Source: Corinectria fuckeliana (taxonomy: Eukaryota; Ascomycota; Sordariomycetes; Hypocreales; Nectriaceae). Taken from it: a stretch of 64,000 nucleotides of DNA. Below are positions 12,237-23,570 of the stretch, one piece after another. The stretch covers positions 248,001 through 312,000 of the forward strand of contig WPDH01000292.1 in NCBI GenBank assembly GCA_019137255.1, given 5' to 3'. The number at the start of each line of letters is the position of its first letter. Position 1 is the stretch's first letter. Below the pieces are notes generated by a model. The model had not been told where the DNA came from. It did no database searches and was given only the letters and a program-made list of their open reading frames with translations. The translations under genes were made by a program, and so were the position numbers.

Positions 12237-14298
12237 AATAAGTAGTATCTAATATAAAATTAACTAAATTAGGAATTTACAAAGTAAATACTACTAGAAG
12301 GGAGAATTTTTACTTATATAATTAAGATATTTTAAGCTAGTAAGTAAGATAGTAATATAATAAATTAATAATTTCTCTATTTATTTTAAAAAAGGTCTTT
12401 CTCTTATATAAAAGAAAGTCTTAAAACACTTTTTAGTTACTTTTTAGAAAATCTTTAGATAGGTCTTAGAATTTCTTTAAGACTATTTTAGGATTTCCTA
12501 AGATAATTCCCAGCCTAATTAGTAGGAGATTTCTCCTCTTATTATAGCTACTTCTTAGTAGCTCTTTTTAAAGTTATAGCTTAAGCTGTTATTAGTTAGT
12601 AATAACTTTTTATTTAGCTTATTTTATAATAGTGTCTTAATAAGTGTATATACTACTATTAAAAGCTTAAATACTATTTTATATATAGTTTAGCCTTAAG
12701 ATAAAATCTATATAGTAATTAAATACTTACTTATAGATAAGTGTCTTATAATATCTTAATACTTAAGTAAGTAAGGTTAAAACTTACTATTTTATATAAA
12801 CTTATATCTTATATACTAAATTATAATATATAAATATAATACTCTTAATAACACTTAATTATAATATTATTAATTATAACCTAATTTTAACTAGAATTTA
12901 GCTATAGCTTTTTTAAAGCTTAACTATAATAAGATTATATTTAAAATTCTTATTAAAACTATAAAAAGCTAGGTAATTTACACTTTTAGTAAGTAGTATA
13001 ATATTTTTAAGTTTATACTTTAAGGTTAAAAAAAGAGTATAAAAAACAGAAATAAAAAGTATAAAAAGACTTAAAAACTATTACTAATTTAAGAGAAGCT
13101 ATTAGTTAATTAGATTTTAAAAGAAGAAATTACTAAATAAGCTTTTTTAAGATATAATTTATATAATATTATATAAGAAATTAGTAACTTTAAATATATT
13201 AATAGTCTTATTAAGTATTACTAGGTCTTATACTTTTTTTAATATAACTAAAAAGTTAAAATTAAGATATTTATATTTCTTAAAGCTACTTATTTAAAAA
13301 GTATTACTCTTAAAGTAATCTAATTATAGTATATTATACTAGTATAGTAAATATATAAGAAGTCTATTAGATTTAGTTATATTTATAATATTAATAAATA
13401 TAACTTTACTAAGAGTATAACTAAAGCTAGAAAAGTTATTAGCTTAAGTCTTACTTATTAAGTAGTTATTATAAAAGGTAATTACTATACTTAGGTTTTA
13501 GTTATTAAGATAAAAAGCACCTTAGAGTAATACTTAACCTTTTATATAATCTTTTTAAGAATTAACTTTTAAAAGTAATAATTTAATAATAATTTTCTCT
13601 TTTAAAAATATAATAATATAAAGCTAAGCTTTATAACTATTTTAGTATATAAAAAGTAGTTAAAAAAGGTTTTTATTAAGAAAATAAAACTAAAAAACTT
13701 AACTTAATAGTAAATCTTAGTTCTTAATAGCTTTATAAGTTATATCTCTTATTAATTCTAATTTTAAGTATTATTTTATTAAATTTAAATTATTTATTTA
13801 TCTTCTTATAGCTTATATATTATATAGCTACTTTATATAAGTATATTTAGTCTTATTAAGTATACTTTTAAATATTATATATACTAGTATTTATCTTTTA
13901 TATTAATAACTCTTATTTTAAAGTAATACTTTCTAAAGTATTATAAAATAGCTTTAAAAAAGATATAACTAAGAGAAACCTCTAAAGTGGTTTTTTTAGA
14001 GTAAAAATATAACTAATTAATATAAAAAAGCTATTAGTATATATTATAATTACTAATTAAGTACTATAAGTAAAAATAATATTTTATATCTTAAAGTATT
14101 AAAAGATTATATAAGATAGTATTTTTTATATACTAATAAATAAGAGTAAGCTTATAAGCTAGCTTATTTATTTATTTATTTATTTATACCTAATTTAGCT
14201 TATAGCTATCTAGTTCTTCTTTTAAGTAACTTAGACTAATTTATAATAGGAGGGAAAAACCCTAATAGTAAGCTATAAGATAAAAAACCTTTTACTAC

Positions 14299-14300
14299 NN
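14299..14300. other. Assembly gap (nn) inside the AT island
   Basis: Two undetermined bases interrupt the sequence. The real distance across this point is unknown. Confidence 0.9.
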
Positions 14301-16365
14301 TCTTATAAGGCTTAGCCTAAATTATATACTAGAATTTAATTAATTCTAAGTTAGGTTTAAGTTACTTATACTACTTATTCTTATCCTCTTAGGTATTATT
14401 CTTATTACTAACTAGTATTAGTATATCTTTTTTAACTTTTAATAGTATTTACTCTCTTATTTAGTTAATTAGTCTAAACACTATAGAGGTTAGACTTAAA
14501 CTTAAGTCTAGTTTAGCTTAAAGCTGCTTTAAAAGCTGCCTAAGCCTCTTTTAGGCAGGGTAGTTTAGTACTATAGTTAGTATTAGTATTAATACTATTA
14601 TATCTTATAGTAGGTATATTATATGTTTATACTACTTACTTAGAATATTAAACTATATAAGTCTCTTTATATAGGTATTTCTTACTTATTTCTACTCTTT
14701 TTATACTATATAGTATATATAAGATTATACTAAGTGTATACTATTATAGTTATAATATACTAAAGGGATCTTACTAGTAGAGGTAAGATATATTATATCT
14801 CTTATATAGTAAGCCCTCTTATAGTAGCTATACCTAGCCTGTTTCTAATAGTATTATATAATATATTTAAAATAAAAGCACTTAAAATACTACCTAAGTT
14901 AAATCTCCTCTAAATAGGACTTAGTCTAATAAACCTTTATAGCTATAATTATATCTTAGTTATAAAGTTTATTTATATCTATTAGTTTAGTTAATAATAT
15001 AACTAGTAACTAGTAAGGTCTAGCTATATAATAGCTTTATAATAGTTTTATAGTATATATCTTAATACTATTTACTTATTAGATATTTATTATAAGGTTC
15101 TTAAGTGAGCCTCTTATACAGCTAGTTAAGACTCTCTTAGTAACTACTATAAACTATCTTAAGACTTAATATATACTTATACTAAAAATAGTAAGAATCT
15201 AAGTATTATTCTTTAAGAGATTTATAATTAGTTTGTAAAAGAGGACTATAATATTCTTACTAAGAAGATAGTATAAGACTACTATAAGTAAGAGGTAATC
15301 TCTTAGGAGGGTATAATTAATAATTATTATAATATCTAATAGTATATAAGATATAATATTAGAAGCTATACTAGGTGACCTAATAATAATCTTCTTACTA
15401 AGGTAAGAGGGGATTACTTTTAATAGTAGTACTATTAAGAATAAAAGTATCCTCTTATTATAAGTAACTTAGGCCTAGATTAGAGCCTTAATAGGTGTTT
15501 TCTAAAAGGTAGCTAATACTACTTTTTTAATAGTAGTTATAATTATTTTTATAAGAGATAGTAAGATTAGAATCTTACTACTTATATATTAGGTATAGCT
15601 TATAATAGTATTAGCTAAGGTTACTATTATTTTCTAAACTAAGAGAAAAATAGCTCTTAAGATAATTACTTTAAGTTTATATTTAGTCTTAATAATAAGA
15701 TCTTTAAATTAATCACAGGTTGTTTTTATATTAGGCTTAGCCTGTAGTAAAAGCAGGTTTTATAGTAAAAATTTTTTCTTAAGAGGAGGAGAGAGATAGT
15801 TTATAACCTTAATATCCTCTATTTTGCCTAGCCTGCTTATTATACATAATATAGTGATAATATAAGAGTAGAAAGAAGGTAAAAAAGGTCTATAAAGAAA
15901 GTTAGTTAGGTTAAAATAGATTTTAAGAGTATAACTAAGGTATAGTAAGAGTAACTATTAAATATTTATAAAAGATTATATAAGCTAGCTTAATTTACTA
16001 TAAAAAAACCTTAATAGTTTTTATTATATTATCTAAAAGATAAGAGAAAAAGCTAGTAATATACTTAATTATTAGACTATAAAAATTATTAAATTAAGAT
16101 ATAAAGTTATATATTTAAAAGACTAAATAAGATTATAAAAAGTTATAAAAAGAAAAATAGTTAAATTTAACTTAATTATTACTTTTCTAATATATATAAA
16201 GATTATAAAAGCTAAAAGTAAAACTATAAAAAAAAAAAGAGAAAAAAAGTATATTTTACTTGCTCTAGTAAAAGAAATCTCTAAAAAAGTAAGCAGTTTA
16301 ACTATAGATAGTATAATAAATATATTTTAGTCTTAACTAGTTATTTTCTATTATATTTGTTAAGA

Positions 16366-17779
16366 AATACAGCCTTAAAGTCTGATTAAAAACGCGGTCT
16401 GCTGCGCAGGATACAAGTCTGCGCGGAATAGCGGGTCCTAACCCTATCCTCTTAGGATACTTCCAGATTGGGATGCTAATAGGCGAGGATGAGGGCTTCC
16501 ACGGGAGCTCCACCCCCCCCTTTATCAACATGTGCTGAGTTTCTAAAGTAGAGTAGGTAGGTCGGGTGACAGGCATAAAAAGATATTCGTACGGTTTTCC
16601 TGTCCGGGCAATTTTGAACAAGGAGACGGGCTTGAAAGGCTGTTTTGCGTGCGTCAAAACTTCCATCAAGTGCAAGCCGCGACCGACGCCCCTAGTGGCC
16701 GCCTGAAGTGCTAGTTATCATCAAAAGCCTGATAATTAGCTACCTCACGGAATACGAGTGAGGAACGACAGGACCCAGGAAGTGGTCATCATGACATGAA
16801 TCCGAATCTCCAAAGCTTGCCATTAATACAAGGCTTGAATTGTACCAAGATGCCCGCCTACGAAATAGTATTTACTCGGCAAGTTGTTCCGCATGTATGT
16901 ATAATGCATTCTACCGAGCATGGCAAACACACAACATGACGGACGTTGCCCGCTACAGTAAGGGTCGATTAATTTAACATCAAGAAGTCGTCCGAGCCAC
17001 CCAAAAATCGCCGCATCACACTGTTAGGTACCGCTATCGCACCAAGTAGTTACCTGCCCCGGCTGGGATTTTACCCAGTCCTGTACCACCCGTTTTCTTA
17101 AGCGTTCCCCGTACTTCGTACACGTTAATTAATTTGTTTCTGTGGCTGGTTTTGAACGTGCGGACAATAGGCTACCCGCGACAAGCAAACATGCCCTGGC
17201 TGTGTTGCGCAAGACAGTGCTCACAGCCAGAGCAGAAGGCCCCGCCTCAGACCGAAAGGAGTTCCCGAGATACACTGCGACCGTCCGCGGATGGTCGGAG
17301 CGAAACATGACACGCCAATGCTTCTCCAGCATTTCGGGACTCAGGCGTTAGCTACGTCAGTAGTGTACACTGGGAAGCAGTACTAGAAATAGTTGCAGAT
17401 TTGGGGGATTAGTTCAGGCAGGATGACGAGCCGGATGCGCTTGACCTTGACCCCGTTCAGCTCATCCTGGTCATCCTAGTCCCCAGCTGCTCCTATAACT
17501 CTCGACACGTGTAACCCTGGGTTCATCCTCGAGTGCATGCCACGTCGTTCTGTCGCGGACAGATTGGTTGCAAGTTACTTCAACGACTTGGATATGAGTA
17601 CAGATAGGAGGCCAAGCCTTGCATAAGCCGTCTTTGCTTCTTGACTGACTAAACGCTAAGAATTATTCACTCTCTCTTCCCTTCTCACTTTCTTGTTCTT
17701 GAGCTGCCCTTTTCTTTCGACTCCTGCTAACACGAGGCAAGTATGAGGAATTTTGGAAGTCCCCGCAAACTGCACCCGT
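16366..17779. other. Unique sequence right of the AT island, no recognised gene
   Basis: Composition is normal again. The longest frame (16337-16675 minus, 112 codons) straddles the border of the island and has no recognisable motif. No zinc-cluster motif is seen that could be the missing N-terminus of the downstream transcription-factor relic. A pyrimidine-rich, promoter-like stretch lies at 17660-17740. Confidence 0.4.
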
Positions 17780-18990
17780 GATGTGAGTTGGTCTGTTGTT
17801 CAGTATGGTGTGCCTATCGACCCAGTTTCAGGAGTATTTTCTTACTCTGGAAAACATCGTGTCTACTGATGGATTCTGGGCCCCAATTGTCGAAAGCTCC
17901 CGAGAATCAATCGTCAGTGGACATGTTTCGAGCAAATATTATTCAGTGTCTTAACCTCGGCCACTACACCAAAGGCGATCCCTTTGTATTAGAGACCATA
18001 ATCCTTTATTTCCTCGTCGAGATTTTCCCACTCAAAGCAGTCGAGACTAGAATCTAGATATTGGTAGGCAGCATAGTCCAATCGCTATTCACATAGGTTA
18101 TCACCGAGATGCCGCACACTTCCCCAACATATCTCCATTCGAAGGCGAGATGAGAAGGCGTATCTGGGAGATGATAGTCCAACTTGATTTCAGCATCTCA
18201 ACGCAGCCCGGTCTGCCTAGGATGATCAAAGAAAACCAGACCACAGCAGAGCCGCGGAACTTGGCCGATTCAGACTTCGACGAGCATACGTCCGAGTTGC
18301 CCCTTTCTCAACCAGAAACCGAGGTAGCGCCTACTCTGTACATCCTGTTGAAGCTGAGAATACTTTCCGTCGGGGTTAAAGTTGCCGATATGGCCACTGA
18401 GCCTTGGCCGTACTAATACGACAAAGTATTGGAGCTAGACGAGGAGACCAGCAACGCCCAAAACTCCCCCCCTTCCAGCATGAAGTGGGAGAGTCTTGGG
18501 ACGTCTTTTGCTGTACTGCCATTGGTAATTATACAGAGGATTTGGCTGGAAATTTGCGTCCAGCGGCTAAAGCTCGTCCTGCATAAGATATTTGTCGTGC
18601 CGTCTCGTATTCAGGGGCAATATGCTTACTGAAGGTCCGCATGCTTGACTGCCTCTATAAAGATTCTAAAGTTCCAGAGAATCATTGATGAGACTCAGAT
18701 AGATGGGTGCTTGCTTCAAGTCCGTTGGAGGGTATCTACTGCGCTGACCCACGAGTTCCTCCTTGCTACAAGCGTCCTATGTTTCTAGCTACAAGTCCAC
18801 GCGGAGGCTCAGGACGAAAGTTCTGGCAGCTCAATAGGCGCTGAAGGGGCTTCAATAGAGAATATCAGACATCTGCTGAGAGCATCTAAGGCCAGCTGGA
18901 CCAAACTAAGCCTAGGCTCAACAGAAGCTCGTAAAGCTGTCTCGGCTCTGCGGTGTGCTCTCGGTGATTCAGGGGGCGAGTCAGGATCTT
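17780..18990 (+). pseudogene. Decayed fungal-specific transcription factor (PF04082-type middle domain)
   Basis: Three frames together give a readable fungal transcription-factor middle region. The segment around 17935-18055 reads like the helices ending in FLVEIFPLKAVETRI. After a frame change, the stretch at about 18080-18150 gives IAIHIGYHRDAAHFPN and then SPFEGEMRRRIWEMIVQLD, the best-conserved block of this family. The frame continues through TAEPRNLADSDFDEH to about 18990. It is broken by TAG at about 18055 where the family has Trp, at least one frameshift near 18080-18110, TAA at about 18415, TGA at about 18630 and TAG at about 18787. The Trp-to-TAG change fits a C-to-T change at CpA on the other strand. 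The N-terminal Zn2Cys6 cluster is missing. Such proteins are nuclear regulators; this copy cannot make a full product. Confidence 0.85.
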
Positions 18991-20299
18991 TATAGTCTGT
19001 AGACATGATGTTGGGTTCTACCCCGGGTGCGACCCCTCCATACTGTGTTGGTGGTAATGGGCAGAATGACAGTACGACCGAGTGATATCCAGGGTGCCTA
19101 CTTAAGGCGGCAGGCCGTCTTAACAGCCTAGATATCTGGAAAGGCATGCTTTTCCCTTCTATTGAATTGATACGCTTGTTTAGCTGCTTTTCTTGATATC
19201 TTGATTTATTTACTATTCGAAGCGCAATTTTTTTAACTATTTTATTGATATTTTCCTTCTTGCGATATCCCTCCCTGGAAGCCGGCAGTCTCTATTCTCA
19301 ACCCATTATCTAGCCTCCCGGGTAGGTGTTAGTGTCTGGGCTAGTGTGTTCACACTGAAGTGAGCTAACCACCAACAAGATACTTCCCAGGTGAACCCCG
19401 TTCTCGCATGTATACCGGCTACTAAATTGGCGTGACAGAGGGAAATATGATCTAATGGATAGTCGGATTCTCAGATATGATACCAGGCTATGGGTTCCTG
19501 AACCTAGGAACGGAGATGGTAGCGACGGATTATCATGGTGATTTTATAAACGAGACCATACATGAGGATGTTAAGTAATAACCTAGAATAAAGGCTTTAG
19601 GTGTATCAAAGTACTGGTGTAATCCTGATTTGGAAGAATTGCAGCACATGGGTACCTCTTAAGCTGTGGTCAATGTATTGAACATCACTTTAGACTAGAC
19701 AGGTCTCTGTAATAATCCTCTAAAACTAACATATGCAAAAGAAAATGCCATCGCTACAAGTATCGTTTCTTTTCGGCCCGAGTTTGAAAATCGCCAGACT
19801 CTTACACTCGCCAGCATGATAGCACTGCCTATAAAGTAGGCTGCTAACAAACCCCAACAACCTCATAAGAAATAACATACTTCATTGTATAATTTAGCAG
19901 TAAATCTTCACATATCAACAGGTGTGGCTATTCAGCAACTGTAGCGCACCCCCAATTGTAGAAGGGCTGTCTGGTTGGTATGGTTTCACAACTTGTGCCT
20001 GGGAATTCTGAGTATTTATGTAGGCACAGCCATAAATGTCATTCTTTTTTATTTGTCTGAAAGCTAGATGCTATAACATCCGCTCATACATAATACAGAC
20101 CATGAAACTTCTGATACATATGCAAGAACACCCTTCATTCAACCTGAAAACCGTACCCCTGTCCTTCTAAAGAAACCATTTATACCTTGGAATTGATTCC
20201 AAGTTCCGTCCAATGCCCCAAAAGAAAAGGAACCCCTGGAAAAGCACCAAGTTACATACGTCGTGACACATAAACTTCGTGACGAAGTGCTCGTGGTAT
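18991..20299. other. Intergenic, possible further relic
   Basis: No intact gene is seen. Between about 19500 and 19830 a broken plus-strand frame has some protein-like stretches interrupted by several stops. I could not assign it to a family. The right part would hold the 3' end of the C2H2 gene. Confidence 0.35.
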
Positions 20300-21107
20300 T
20301 CATGAATCGGCATGCGCTGTTCGCATGTGACGGTCGAAGTTGTCTTTCCGACTGTAGACGTGCCCTGCGGCCGCCTTCCGGCAGCCTTCCACATGGCACC
20401 GCCACCCTTCTCCCTTTCGATGTGTACGGACGTGCCGTGACAGGTCCTTTTGCGTGGCGAAGGCTTTTTCGCAGCCTGAGAAGAGGCAGGAGAAGTACTT
20501 GATGTGGTACTTTTGGTGTTTGCTGCGTGGGAAAAACAACGGGTCAGCTTCTTTAGATGCTTGGAAAGGGTCTCCGGGGATCTTACGCCAGGTCCGAGGG
20601 ACGACGGAACGCCTTTCCGCAGTGGCACACTTTCCGCTCGCTGCTCTCTACGGCGTTCGCCCAGGCATAGTAGTCGTCTCGGGGACTTGACGAGGAAGAC
20701 GAAGTGCCGACGGGCGATGCGGGTACGGCGTCGACGGTGGCGCTTCCGCCGTGCCCTTGCTGGGGCCATGAGTAGTGTCGATGGTCCTCCATCGTTTCTA
20801 GGTCTCTATCGTCGCCGAGACTGTGTCCGATGCGATGGGTCGAGCTGGCCCGGTGGTCAAAGGGCTTGTGGTGAGGGTTGTGGAAACGAGGCTCGGGCTG
20901 CGTCGGCTCGAAATCTGGAGGAGCGGCTTGGCGTGGCCACGGCTGGGAGGGAGAGTAAGAGTGAGAGTGAGAGTGAGAGTGGGAGTGAGAGTGGGAGTGA
21001 GAGTGGGAGTGAGGGCGGGAGTGAGGGCGGGAAGCAAAGGGTTGATTGACGTCGTCTTGTGTAGTAGAGTGTTGATCAATGCCCATTGAATGGTTGAACA
21101 TGGTCAT
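20300..21107 (-). CDS. C2H2 zinc-finger protein with His-Ser repeat, 247 aa
   Basis: Exon 1 is 21107-20587, the intron 20586-20523 (gtaaga, branch GCTGAC, pyrimidine tract, gcag) and exon 2 20522-20300. The spliced product has three adjacent fingers at the C-terminus. Finger 1 has Cys161-X-Cys163 with His176/His180 and is cut by the intron. Finger 2 has Cys186/Cys191 with His204/His208. Finger 3 has Cys216/Cys221 with His239/His244. Unspliced frames destroy finger 1, which strongly supports this intron. Residues 29-48 are an alternating His-Ser run followed by a Pro-rich and Ser-rich region. The likely role is a nuclear sequence-specific DNA-binding regulator; targets cannot be told. The start is the first Met of the open frame. 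Single-finger variants such as the C-X-C opening are common in fungal C2H2 proteins. Confidence 0.8.
20950..21030 (+). repeat. Tandem hexamer/dodecamer (gagtga/gagtgg)
   Basis: A gagtgagagtgg-type repeat lies inside the zinc-finger gene and encodes its His-Ser run on the minus strand. Such runs change length easily, so alleles probably differ here. Confidence 0.85.
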
Positions 21108-23570
21108 GGTTTCAGGAGCCTAGGAGGTTTCTCGTGCTTGTTTTATGCGGCGACAATTGATCATTTCCGTATTCAGGAAGAACCAAAGGGCAAAGGGCCC
21201 GAGGGGACTGGTGGGAGTAAATAGATGCACCCAATCCGAAAGCCGACGCGAGGCTGCCCGGCCGTGGTTCGATGTCATGCAGCTCAAGTGTCCCTGATGA
21301 CATTATCACATTATCGGCCATCCGGTCCCACGTATCGGGCTGAAGGGCGGCAGGCAAACGAGGAGGCTCTGGCCGGTGCGCGAGTCTGGCATCAATTGGG
21401 CTAACTACTAGGCAGCCTGTCAACCTGTCAACCCGTCAACCTGTCAACCTGCCTACGTGCCTACCTTGCTGTTGACATATCCAACATGGCATCCCGAGAC
21501 GCCAGAGGCCGTCACGTCTGCGGGACGCGAGGATGAGGCTTACGGCCCGTAAAGGGGCCCAGCCCGGTTTGCCTGAAGGGGCCTGCCTGAAAGAGTGGTA
21601 AACCTGCCTCGCTCAGGCTCAGCGCCAGGACGTCCAGTGTGCCGAAAGCCCTGATGCCCAAGCGACGTGTCGGATTTACGGGCACCCAAGCTCTGACACG
21701 GCGACAACCAATAGAACCAACCAGCCCGAAGAATTGGTGTCCAATTGTTCAGGCTGGGGCTCAGGCGCCTCTGCGACGCCATTTGCGTGGGTGCCATTTC
21801 CCCTTCACCGAAGCCACGCATGAGAATCCCAACCTGGAACTCGAGGCGCGGCATCGCCAGCCATCCAGCAGGTCCCGACGCCGACTGGGAGGGTGCGCGG
21901 GCGGGCCAATCTGAGATGCCCAGTGCCGGCAGGGCGCCCGTTCGGTTTTGAGAGCATAGAGAGAGGCCGAGTCGGGCGCGAACGCTAAAGGCCTTACAAC
22001 GAAAAGATGGTGTCGCGGCCCAGCTTGTTCGGTTGTCGAAGCCAGAACGGCTGGCGACTACAGCTGTGCAGCGACCTCGTGATGAGTTCCGCCGAGCAAG
22101 TATAACATGTGATCAAAGTCGGGCTTCACGGCTGGTAAGCTGGCCCTCGAAGTCGTGCCCGACGGGGTGGTTACCAATGGTCTACGTTGGTTGATGGCTC
22201 GTACACCTCGTCGCATTGACGACCGACAAACTCGACTCGTTTTCTCTTTTCGCATTTGCTGTCAATCTCTTGTCAACTCTCCGGCGAGAACCTCCCTACC
22301 GTCGCAGATCTGCCGATCTCCAAAGCGATCACCCACGTGCACTGCGGAGTCTACATAGAGTCTACCGGCGTGTTTGACGTAGCCGGTACGTGGCAGCAAG
22401 AGAACCTAAAGACGACGGGACTGACCAACTACCTACACGGACTGCTTCATTCAGCGCGCAGGCGGTACTTTGGCTCAGCGTCGGGCCTGCGAGGAACGTG
22501 CGAGCAGTCGAGCCTGACCCGACTCTGGAAAAAAGGGATGGGAACAATCTAATCGATCCTCGCGTACCACAGTCTTCATGTTGGTTTCCATTCGACAACA
22601 TCGCCGCGTTTCTTCCAATAGTGAATTTGTGGGGCTGAAGAAACAGGCACATTCTGTCCTAAGAGCTTCACTCAGCACAGTCGTAGGCCCATGTGTTAAT
22701 AGCAGAGAGAACAGGACCCTGCAGAAATCCGAGCTTGATGCCATCTCTAGTTACAGCGATGCAAGTTGAGCCAATACAGTGGTTAGTTGCCCCGCTCCCC
22801 GAATGATCAGCAAATGCAGCTTGCCGAATCTAGACTATGTAGGCCTATGTGGCTTGACAAATGCTCTGGGATAGTAGTGCTGAGCGGGTAGTGCTATTCG
22901 CTCTCATCGAAACTTAGTGTCCTAATTCCTTACTTAGGGAAGCACTTTCAGGGGCCAGGTCTGTTCTGCTCGACCACCAAGACTCACTCGACTGGGCAGA
23001 ACAACTTCCTAGCCGCCAAGCAGTTGAGCCATTGCCGATTTCCCGCAAGTTGCCTTGGCGGCTCGATACAGAAGCGAAGCCCGCGGTAGATTAGATTAAG
23101 CTACTGGTCGTCGCAGGCTCCTAGTTTGGGGCTGTGTAAGCTTCTCGTTGGGGGCCACAATTCGTAAGCTATCCCGGCTGTGCTCGAGCACCCTCTCACT
23201 GCTGAGGGCACTGTAGGATAAAGATGAGCACAACTCACATGAGATTAGCAAATTACCGAGAAAGGACGCAATGTAATCTAGCGATGGCGACTAGCAATCG
23301 CTGAGAGTATCCGAAGAAACGTGGACAGTGACAGAGACGTCCAGGCGGGAGGCCCCGGGTATTTGGTATTTGTACGAAGCACCACCCCGGACTAGACAGT
23401 GCAAAATAGAGCCCCATCTGCCGATCCGCACGGACTGGGGCTCCCTGATGACGTTGCTTGGTTGCTCCCGGAGCCAGGGCTCTTGAAGCTCCCTTGGCTC
23501 AACCCCACCAAAATGTGCCCATCTCCATCTCCCGGCTTGGGAACATTCGACCTCTTCAATCATCGTCAAG
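21108..23570. other. Intergenic region between zinc-finger gene and Sro7 homologue
   Basis: It contains the divergent promoters of both flanking genes. A short imperfect tandem of gtcaacctgtcaaccc lies at 21418-21450. Open frames here (for example 22256-22552 plus, with no ATG) are not supported. The last 60 bases before 23571 are pyrimidine-rich, as expected upstream of a fungal start codon. Confidence 0.5.

Larger units (their letters stand above)
6240..16365. repeat. RIP-degraded AT-rich island, about 10 kb
   Basis: Across this stretch almost every word is built from TA, TT, AA, AG and CT. The dinucleotides CG, CA and TG are nearly absent outside the minisatellite. That is the product expected when C in CpA (and CpG) is converted to T on both strands, the signature of repeat-induced point mutation in filamentous ascomycetes. 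No reading frame survives, so coding content cannot be identified. Both borders are abrupt and return to normal composition at about 6240 and 16365. The island holds a 17-bp satellite, a diverged inverted repeat and a 2-base assembly gap (14299-14300). It most likely represents one or several dead transposable elements. A centromeric or other AT-rich structural role is an alternative that cannot be judged from one window. Confidence 0.9.
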
